DNA from: a virus | Strand: one strand, 5' to 3' | Length of the DNA stretch: 55,725 nucleotides | Virus record (IMG/VR): IMGVR_UViG_3300040808_001540 | Span: 1 to 55,725 of that record | In this document: positions 50,439-55,725 of the stretch, piece by piece | How the letters are laid out: every line of letters begins with the position of its first letter | Numbering within the stretch: position 1 is the stretch's first letter | Program-made: the position numbers and the translations under genes | The notes under the pieces: model-generated | Databases searched by the model: none | What the model saw: the letters and a program-made list of their open reading frames with translations, nothing else | Told to the model about the DNA's origin: nothing

Positions 50439-51022
50439 TGCCTGATATTGATTTAGATTTTTTTGATCGTGACGCAGTGCTTGAAAAGTTTAAGCACGTT
50501 AAAGCATCACGAGTTGAAAAGGGTGAATTGAAAAAACATAATACAGGTGTTTACTTTCATGACGCTCCTATAAATCCATTTACAGAACTATGTACTATTG
50601 ATCATAAAGAAGCAGACGAGCGTGGCTACTTTAAAATTGACATGCTAAATGTTCACATATATGAAGGTGTGAGAAACGAAGAACACTTAAATACTCTACT
50701 AGCCAAGGAGCCATTATGGGAATTACTTACAGAACCAGAATTCAGCAACAATCTATTTCACGTCGCAGAACACAGTACAATATTAAAAGAAATGAAACCA
50801 CAGAGCATAGAACAACTAGCGGCAGTACTAGCAATTATCCGTCCAGCGAAGAGACATTTGCTTGGGAAGAAGTGGGATACGGTGATGAACGAAGTGTGGA
50901 CGAAACCAACTGACGGAAGTTATTATTTTAAAAAAGCACACGCAGTTGCTTATGCTCATGCAATAGTTGTACACATGAACTTGTTGTGCGAAATGGTAAG
51001 CCAACAAAGGGCAGGATCATGA
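50438..51022 (+). CDS. Truncated DnaE-like protein (bacterial Pol III alpha remnant)
   Basis: 194 residues. 'MPDIDLDFFDRDAVLEKF' matches the DnaE palm motif PDIDxDF, whose two Asp are catalytic in Pol III alpha; 'GYFKIDMLNVHIYEGVR' matches 'xxKxDxLGLxTL', 'SIEQLAAVLAIIRPAKRHLL' matches the 'ALYRPGPM' region, and 'YYFKKAHAVAYAHAIVVHMN' matches 'FNKSHAxAYxxxxYxxxxLK'. About 190 residues keep pieces that span several hundred in DnaE, so the fingers and PHP domain are gone. It is unlikely to be a full polymerase. It may bind DNA or the clamp. Confidence 0.7.
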   Translation: MPDIDLDFFDRDAVLEKFKHVKASRVEKGELKKHNTGVYFHDAPINPFTELCTIDHKEADERGYFKIDMLNVHIYEGVRNEEHLNTLLAKEPLWELLTEPEFSNNLFHVAEHSTILKEMKPQSIEQLAAVLAIIRPAKRHLLGKKWDTVMNEVWTKPTDGSYYFKKAHAVAYAHAIVVHMNLLCEMVSQQRAGS

Positions 51023-51255
51023 TTCCAGAAATGCAAAATCCAAGACCACCTAAAAAACCTAATTTAGGTAGTTGGCCTTTTTGGAGTTCACCAGAAGAGT
51101 TGGCATTTGATTATGTGCTTAAGATTGCACTTTTTTTGGTTGGTATTCCTATGTTGTTTGGAATAACATATACACCGGTTGGACTTTTTATCAATTATCT
51201 AATAATTGATTACATCATATACATACAGTATAAAAAGATTACTTCAACTTTCTAA
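51019..51255 (+). CDS. Small membrane protein, 78 aa
   Basis: ATG at 51019 overlaps the previous stop (ATGA) with GGGCAGG upstream. A Pro-rich start ('PEMQNPRPPKKPN') precedes two hydrophobic helices ('YVLKIALFLVGIPMLFGITY' and 'VGLFINYLIIDYIIYI'), then a short basic tail. A two-span inner-membrane protein is predicted. No family recognised. The end overlaps the convergent gene by 17 bp. Confidence 0.65.
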   Translation: MIPEMQNPRPPKKPNLGSWPFWSSPEELAFDYVLKIALFLVGIPMLFGITYTPVGLFINYLIIDYIIYIQYKKITSTF

Positions 51256-51619
51256 CTAACTGAATACTTTTACGCTTTACACGTTTTTGTGCAATGTCGT
51301 GTAGTCTAACAACAGGACCAAATAGTATTTCAACATCTTTAGTATTAAAACTTTTTATCATGTGTTTAAAGTTTTGCATTTCACGTTTCATAAAAATGTT
51401 AATAGGAATTTTTCTATTTGATTCCCACCACCATACTTCACCGCATTGCAGTATCAGTTTTTTCTCCTCGTCGGAGCAATTTGCTAGATCGTAGATGCTC
51501 GTTACAGCATGATCTTGATTGATGATAATACCTACATACTCGTTAGATGCATGTTTTATGCCGCTTACGAACGGTATTGTTTGTTCTAAATCTTCGTTTT
51601 TAATAGTCATGTCTTTCAT
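51239..51619 (-). CDS. Unknown protein, 126 aa, antisense singleton
   Basis: The chosen ATG (51619) is one of two close starts (the other at 51610); the frame further upstream lies under the promoter and start of the opposite gene. The protein shows 'IPFVSGIKHASNEYVGIIIN', 'AVTSIYDLANCSDEEKKLIL' and a basic C-terminus ('RLHDIAQKRVKRKSIQLVRK'). It is a small alpha/beta protein without a motif I recognise. No late box is seen on this strand. The 3' end overlaps the convergent membrane-protein gene by 17 bp. Confidence 0.6.
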   Translation of the reverse strand: MKDMTIKNEDLEQTIPFVSGIKHASNEYVGIIINQDHAVTSIYDLANCSDEEKKLILQCGEVWWWESNRKIPINIFMKREMQNFKHMIKSFNTKDVEILFGPVVRLHDIAQKRVKRKSIQLVRKLK

Positions 51620-51626
51620 ATAAATA
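51619..51626 (+). promoter_or_regulatory. Late promoter box TATAAATA
   Basis: A perfect late box 20 bp before the ATG at 51647 and overlapping the start of the antisense gene. The transcript would start near 51632. No clear Shine-Dalgarno is present before the ATG. Confidence 0.75.
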
Positions 51627-51646
51627 CAATTGGATGACACAATGAT

Positions 51647-52453
51647 ATGCTCAAAGTACCAATATATATTTATGAAACCGGTAGTACCATTTACAGTGAT
51701 TTGGACACCGGAGTAGAACAAGGATATGCACCTATGTATCAGAATGATTTAAAGGTTTTTAAAGGTGTCGCAAACACCCTTAAATTTACAGTAAAGAATC
51801 AGGATCAAAAGCCTATTGACATCAGTTCAGGCAACACGTTTAAATTTACAATACTTGACAAAGAAAACGGCGCAAGTTTCCTAAACAAAACAATGACTGT
51901 GGTAGATGACGGTAGCACACGTTCTACACGTGGTGTAGTTACAATTGATTTAAACGAAAGTGATACAATTGATCTAGTTTCACAAATGTATAGATTCAGC
52001 ATTACAAGAACTGTGGATAACAAAATTAAACCAATGTATGTAAACACCTATCATGACGCATGTGGAAGAATAGAAATATTAGATGCATGTTACGCTATGC
52101 ATGAGGCCAGTGATGAAGTTACAACGTTTTCTGAAACCACCGATCCCGACACACAAGTTTCAAGTTATTACAGCAGTCATATAAATGCTAACGCAAGATT
52201 AAAACGTGCAAATGATTTACACACAGTTCAATATTATACTACCGGATATGATGGTACTATTGAACTAGAAGCAACACTAGATAATCAACCTAGTAATGGA
52301 ACAGATTGGGTAAGTATCAAAACTATCACCCTATCAAATGCAACAGTTAATGATTACTTCAATGTAAATGGAGTATACAATTGGCTAAGAATTAAGCATA
52401 TTCCTTCCAATTCGAACACAGGAACACTTGACAAAGTACTAGTAAGATCGTAA
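51647..52453 (+). CDS. Virion structural protein (baseplate/fibre type), 268 aa
   Basis: An all-beta protein: 'LKVFKGVANTLKFTVKNQDQKPIDISSG', 'FKFTILDKENGASFLNKT' and 'GVVTIDLNESDTIDLVSQ' are sandwich strands, and the C-terminus 'DGTIELEATLDNQPSN ... WVSIKTITLSN ... GVYNWLRIKHIPSN ... GTLDKVLVR' is a pattern I know from marine T4-like virion proteins. It has a perfect late box, as expected for a structural gene, although it sits among replication genes. The exact place in the virion is not known. Confidence 0.7.
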   Translation: MLKVPIYIYETGSTIYSDLDTGVEQGYAPMYQNDLKVFKGVANTLKFTVKNQDQKPIDISSGNTFKFTILDKENGASFLNKTMTVVDDGSTRSTRGVVTIDLNESDTIDLVSQMYRFSITRTVDNKIKPMYVNTYHDACGRIEILDACYAMHEASDEVTTFSETTDPDTQVSSYYSSHINANARLKRANDLHTVQYYTTGYDGTIELEATLDNQPSNGTDWVSIKTITLSNATVNDYFNVNGVYNWLRIKHIPSNSNTGTLDKVLVRS

Positions 52454-52456
52454 AAT
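52428..52456 (+). promoter_or_regulatory. Sigma70-type promoter for primase, start at the ATG
   Basis: TTGACA (52428-52433), a 17-bp spacer and TAAAAT (52451-52456). Transcription would start about 7 bp later, at or beside the ATG at 52463, so this transcript would be leaderless. The box lies in the end of the preceding structural gene. Confidence 0.68.
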
Positions 52457-52462
52457 ACTAGT

Positions 52463-53473
52463 ATGAATCTGATACAACAAACATTACTAACCGCCTTACC
52501 TCCGAAACATAAGAAAACTCCTAGTGGGTGGACTAGTTTCAATGCACCATGTTGTGTGTATAATGGAGAAAATGCAGACAAACGTATGCGTGGCGGTATG
52601 ATGCATAACACAGATGGTACAGTGAGTTATCATTGTTTTAACTGTGGATATACTGCAAGTTATGTTCCAGGTAGAAACATATCATACAAGATGCGTAAAC
52701 TACTTGGCTGGCTTGGTGTGCCAGATTCTGAAATAACAAGACTTAGTCTTGAGGCTTTAAAGATAATACAAACTGAATCAGATTCATCAGAAGAACACTT
52801 TATTACGCCTACGTTTCAGAGTAAGGAACTGCCAGTTGGAGCAAGACCAATTATGGAATGTGCAGACTGGAAGGCACTAGAGCCGTCAGGGTTGGATCCA
52901 GATTTATTTGGAGCCATTGAATATCTTTTGAGTAGAGGCCTGATGATAGATGATTATAATTTTATGTGGACACCGGAAGGTTCCTATAAGTCAAGGCTAA
53001 TTATTCCGTTCTATTATCAAGGGGACATAGTCGGCTACACTGCGAGAAAGATAGGAAATGGCTCCCCCAAATATATTACAGACAGTCAACCAGGATATGT
53101 GTTTAACTTAGATAGACAAAACTACTATAGACGTTATTGTTTTGTAGTAGAAGGACCTGTTGATGCAATTAGTATAGATGGTGTTGCTGTGTTAAGTAAT
53201 GACGTTAAAGACACACAAGCAACACTAATAAACAGTTTACAAAGACAGATTGTTGTAGTTCCTGATAGAGACAAAGCAGGTGCTGACCTTTTAGAAAGTG
53301 CATTGCACTATGGCTGGAGTGTTAGTTTTCCTGACTGGGACGATGATATAAAAGATGTAAATGATGCTGTACAAAAGTATGGTAGAGTATACACTATGAC
53401 AAAAATTATCAACAGCATTGAAACTAACAAACTTAAAATAGAACTATTAGCGAAAAGTTATTTTAATGATTAA
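52463..53473 (+). CDS. 61: DNA primase gp61
   Basis: 336 residues, close to T4 gp61 (342). The N-terminal zinc motif is formed by 'FNAPCCVYNG' and 'VSYHCFNCGYTASYVPG' (Cys pairs and a His). The TOPRIM fold follows: 'SRLIIPFYYQGDIVGYTARK', 'FVVEGPVDAISIDGVAVL' (Glu-Gly-Pro-x-Asp) and 'IVVVPDRDKAGADLLESAL' (DxD). gp61 makes the RNA primers for lagging-strand synthesis and works with the gp41 helicase, which is not in the window. The next gene starts 8 bp inside its end. Confidence 0.93.
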   Translation: MNLIQQTLLTALPPKHKKTPSGWTSFNAPCCVYNGENADKRMRGGMMHNTDGTVSYHCFNCGYTASYVPGRNISYKMRKLLGWLGVPDSEITRLSLEALKIIQTESDSSEEHFITPTFQSKELPVGARPIMECADWKALEPSGLDPDLFGAIEYLLSRGLMIDDYNFMWTPEGSYKSRLIIPFYYQGDIVGYTARKIGNGSPKYITDSQPGYVFNLDRQNYYRRYCFVVEGPVDAISIDGVAVLSNDVKDTQATLINSLQRQIVVVPDRDKAGADLLESALHYGWSVSFPDWDDDIKDVNDAVQKYGRVYTMTKIINSIETNKLKIELLAKSYFND

Positions 53474-53993
53474 GATCGAAAATGCAATAGCAAATGACAA
53501 ATTGAAGTTGTTGGAAAGTAACTTAACTAGTAATCTTACACCGTGGACCTATAATCACAATGTAGCATACGGTGAAGGTAAAATGCAGTATGGATTCAGT
53601 ACAAATGTATTTGAAGATAACAAAGTTGAAAATCCTAGTCTTGCAGTTTTGCTTAATCCTGTAAAAGCACTACTAGGAGATATTGATCTAATACGTTGCC
53701 GTGTTGGGTTTATATTTTATTCAGGACAACAGCAAGATGAATATCACGATCCGCATGTTGATTTTGAATTTGAACATAAAACTAGTTTGTTCTATGTAAA
53801 CAATAGTGATGCTCCAACAGTGTTTTACAACGAAAAATATCCATCTAAGAACACTAAATTTACAGTCAGAGATGTAGTATATCCAAAAGCAAATACGCTA
53901 ATTACATTTGACGGACTTGAATATCACAGTAGCAGTAGTCCACGAAATCCTGGACACAGGCTTGTGGTAACATTTAATTATAGAGGTGAATAA
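53466..53993 (+). CDS. 2-oxoglutarate/Fe(II) oxygenase
   Basis: 175 residues. 'EYHDPHVDFEFEHKTSLFYV' gives the HxD motif (His-Val-Asp), 'ANTLITFDGLEYHSSSSP' the distal His and 'GHRLVVTFNY' the 2OG Arg, in the P4H-type pattern. The iron ligands look complete. It overlaps the primase end by 8 bp, so its expression follows primase; the next gene starts on its stop codon (TAATG). Substrate unknown. Confidence 0.85.
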   Translation: MIKIENAIANDKLKLLESNLTSNLTPWTYNHNVAYGEGKMQYGFSTNVFEDNKVENPSLAVLLNPVKALLGDIDLIRCRVGFIFYSGQQQDEYHDPHVDFEFEHKTSLFYVNNSDAPTVFYNEKYPSKNTKFTVRDVVYPKANTLITFDGLEYHSSSSPRNPGHRLVVTFNYRGE

Positions 53994-54781
53994 TGTTTGA
54001 ACTTTTATATGCTTGTGGCGATAGTTTTACACACGGAATGGAAATTCTAGGTGATTGTAATGTTAGTGAAGAAAACAAGTATCATGCATATCCAATGCAA
54101 ATAACAGATGAACTTGGTATAGCAAATAATATAAACAGTGCATTACCAGGCGCACCCAATGAATGGATTGCAAGAACAACCATTCTTGATCTATTAAAAC
54201 TACAAACAGAAGGACAGGATCTGTCCAAAGTATTTGTAATTATTGGTTGGAGTGGAATCAACAGATTAGAAATTACGGCCAAAGAAGAAATTAAAAATTT
54301 AAAGAAAACAGGCGATTGGCCACCACTTGGAATGGTGTCAACTGAAATTGAAATGTTTGGAACAAACTTTGTGAATCCAAACACAACCAAATGGGTTAAA
54401 GATGGCAACGGTGATTTAATTTGTAACTTCGGTGATGATGCACAAATGTTTTGTGCTCAGTTCCTTTGGGACGAGGACCTAGAACATGAAAAATGGTTTG
54501 GATATATCATGGCTGTAAAAAGTTTTTGTGAAGCAAACAACATCAAATATTTTATGCACAATAATGTTCATGAATGGAACAGATCATTAAAAATAAGACC
54601 TAATTTTTTAGTTGATACTGTGTTCGGCAAAGAGTATTATAAATTTGATACATTTAGTTTCAGTCAATGGGCAAAGCAAAAACACAGTTACGGAAAACGC
54701 AGAGAAGGTCATTATAGTAAACAAGTACATACAGAATTTAAAAATTTAGTACTACCTTATATTAAGGAACACATTCTATGA
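53993..54781 (+). CDS. SGNH-hydrolase-like protein, tandem copy 1
   Basis: 262 residues. 'LLYACGDSFTHGMEILGDC' carries the GDSx block I of SGNH/GDSL hydrolases; 'ALPGAPNEWIARTTILDL' resembles block II (Gly-x-x-Asn/Glu region), 'VFVIIGWSGINR' block III, and 'EGHYSKQVHTEF' the end block with His. Members hydrolyse esters, often acetyl groups on sugars. It is a paralogue of the next protein. Activity is likely but the Asp of the last block is not obvious. Confidence 0.72.
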   Translation: MFELLYACGDSFTHGMEILGDCNVSEENKYHAYPMQITDELGIANNINSALPGAPNEWIARTTILDLLKLQTEGQDLSKVFVIIGWSGINRLEITAKEEIKNLKKTGDWPPLGMVSTEIEMFGTNFVNPNTTKWVKDGNGDLICNFGDDAQMFCAQFLWDEDLEHEKWFGYIMAVKSFCEANNIKYFMHNNVHEWNRSLKIRPNFLVDTVFGKEYYKFDTFSFSQWAKQKHSYGKRREGHYSKQVHTEFKNLVLPYIKEHIL

Positions 54782-55542
54782 AAATATTATATGCAGTAGG
54801 AGATAGTCTAACCGCAGGTGCTGAGTGTATTGCTGATGAAGATATGACAGAACAAAATAAACAACATGCATACCCTATGTATGTTGCAAACAAATTAAAC
54901 TTTGATGATTGTATTAACAAAGCATTACCTGGTGCTACTAATGAATGGATCGCTAGACGTTGTGTACAAGATCTTGAAGAACTAAAACGCAACGGAGAGG
55001 ATTTAAAAAATATTTTTGTTGTTGTTGGGTGGTCGAGTATTAACAGGGGTGAAGTCAGTATAAAATCTATTAAGGATAGTATTGAACACGATCAAGATTT
55101 AAAATTAGAGTTTACATCTAGATTAAAACATGCTGAAATGAATTTTTTTGAGACATTGTTTATCAATCCAAATTTAAATCCTAGTGCAGTCAAAGGTGAT
55201 GGTGATATTTTTATTGAAACTTGTTACGAAACTAAAAACTTCTTTGGTAAGTATATCTGGGATTACGAATTAGAATACGAAAGATGGTATACTAATATTT
55301 TATTTCTTAAAAATTATTTACAAAACAATGTAGGTAACTTTTTATTTCATAATAATATACATCCATGTGAAGTAAGAAGCAGTTGTTATGATTTTATAAA
55401 CTACTACGATCCTACTGGAGAAAGTTTTAATGAATGGGCAACAACAAATAATTATAACAGAATGAAACTATTTCATCCTGTTGAAAAAGCACATGGCGAT
55501 TATAGTTCTTTGCTTTGCAAATATATAGATGAAAACTTATGA
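54778..55542 (+). CDS. SGNH-hydrolase-like protein, tandem copy 2
   Basis: 254 residues. The first 100 residues are clearly homologous to copy 1: 'GDSLTAGAECIADEDMTEQN', 'HAYPMYVANKLNFDDCINKALPG'-type block, 'NEWIARRCVQDLEELKRNGE' and 'IFVVVGWSSINRGEV'. The rest is diverged, ending 'VEKAHGDYSSLLCKYIDEN'. The starts overlap by 4 bp (ATGA), a sign of tandem duplication kept in one operon. The two proteins may be hydrolases with different acceptors or a heterodimer. Confidence 0.72.
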   Translation: MKILYAVGDSLTAGAECIADEDMTEQNKQHAYPMYVANKLNFDDCINKALPGATNEWIARRCVQDLEELKRNGEDLKNIFVVVGWSSINRGEVSIKSIKDSIEHDQDLKLEFTSRLKHAEMNFFETLFINPNLNPSAVKGDGDIFIETCYETKNFFGKYIWDYELEYERWYTNILFLKNYLQNNVGNFLFHNNIHPCEVRSSCYDFINYYDPTGESFNEWATTNNYNRMKLFHPVEKAHGDYSSLLCKYIDENL

Positions 55543-55652
55543 AAAAATATTGGATAAAATTAAAAATTTGGTATGCTAATTGGCAAACTAAAAGAGCATT
55601 AAAAAAGAAACTTAAAAAATTACAAGAGAAGGATCCTTTTATCTACAAATGA
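55539..55652 (+). CDS. Small basic protein, 37 aa
   Basis: The ATG overlaps the previous stop and the stop overlaps the next ATG (ATGA at both ends). The product is rich in Lys and Trp ('YWIKLKIWYANWQTKRAL' then Lys-rich helix). Such a short, basic, aromatic peptide might touch membranes or RNA. The coupling on both sides supports that it is translated. Function unknown. Confidence 0.55.
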   Translation: MKKYWIKLKIWYANWQTKRALKKKLKKLQEKDPFIYK

Positions 55653-55725
55653 TGAATGATACAACAATACGCTGGGGTATAGTAGCAAACAGCCACGATG
55701 CCAGTTTGGCTGTATTTAAAGGTGT
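55649..55725 (+). CDS. Carbamoyltransferase (NodU/TobZ type), 3'-truncated by window end
   Basis: Only about 25 codons are in the window. The N-terminus 'RWGIVANSHDASLAVFKG' matches the 'GIxxxxHDxSxAxxxxG' start of NodU/CmcH/TobZ-family O-carbamoyltransferases, which carbamoylate hydroxyl groups on sugars and antibiotics. It follows two SGNH-hydrolase-like genes and a small basic protein and would extend the sugar-modification theme. The start could be this ATG or the next one three bases on. Confidence 0.75.
   Translation, partial: MMNDTTIRWGIVANSHDASLAVFKG

Noticed and set aside
1-55725. tRNA genes and integration or attachment sites
   Set aside because: No cloverleaf-like stretch with a TTCGA-type arm, no integrase and no long direct repeat was noticed in the short intergenic gaps; a tRNAscan run would settle it.

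Overview
This window reads as part of the genome of a large, AT-rich, T4-like marine myovirus. The virion and replication genes follow the T4 plan: neck gp13/gp14/gp15, sheath gp18, tube gp19, head completion gp4, terminase gp16/gp17, gp32, UvsX, UvsY, UvsW, primase gp61, a probable clamp-loader subunit and the dNMP kinase gp1. Their style is that of marine (pelagiphage- or cyanophage-like) relatives: gp18, gp14 and gp15 are enlarged by inserted modules, tail proteins are very long and repetitive, and 2-oxoglutarate oxygenases, cupins and sugar genes are abundant. No photosynthesis gene is seen. Heptose genes point to a Gram-negative host with LPS; the exact host cannot be read from the sequence. 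No tRNA, CRISPR array or insertion sequence was recognised.

Layout. 1-7036 (+): end of a tail protein with a cupredoxin-like C-terminus, a 1940-residue repetitive structural protein, and a small membrane protein. 7029-12931 (-): one tightly overlapping operon, gp14, gp15, Nudix, HldE, 2OG oxygenase, HldD, cupin, that hangs an ADP-heptose cassette on the neck genes. 12974-28380 (+, with one small antisense gene): gp13, gp1, gp18, gp19, a tube-like baseplate protein, gp4, gp16, unknown virion proteins, gp17, a large unknown protein and a 2OG oxygenase. 28497-31308 (+): gp32, UvsX, a small acidic protein and UvsY. 31295-43270 (both strands): a 12-kb glycan island with glycosyltransferases of several folds, FkbM and class I methyltransferases, a pyruvyl-transferase-like protein, a nucleotidyltransferase-cupin fusion, and four divergent copies of one glycosyltransferase-B-like family. 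43320-51610: UvsW region, a YhhQ-like queuosine-precursor transporter, oxygenases and cupins, then a clamp-loader-like, zinc-finger and DnaE-remnant trio. 51647-55725 (+): structural protein, primase, oxygenase, two tandem SGNH-hydrolase-like proteins and the start of a carbamoyltransferase.

Regulation. Two promoter types can be read. T4 late-type boxes (TATAAATA and close variants) precede most virion genes. Sigma70-type boxes (TTGACT/TTGACA, 16-17 bp, TATAAT or TAAAAT) precede gp1, gp32, the UvsW operon and primase. The most striking pattern is a set of at least seven genes whose late box ends exactly five bases before the ATG, which would place transcription start at the A of ATG and give leaderless mRNAs. 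Genes with a normal leader (gp18, gp19, gp32, the gene at 21446) instead carry a clear Shine-Dalgarno sequence. Genes are packed with 1-20 bp overlaps, and convergent pairs share or overlap their stop codons.
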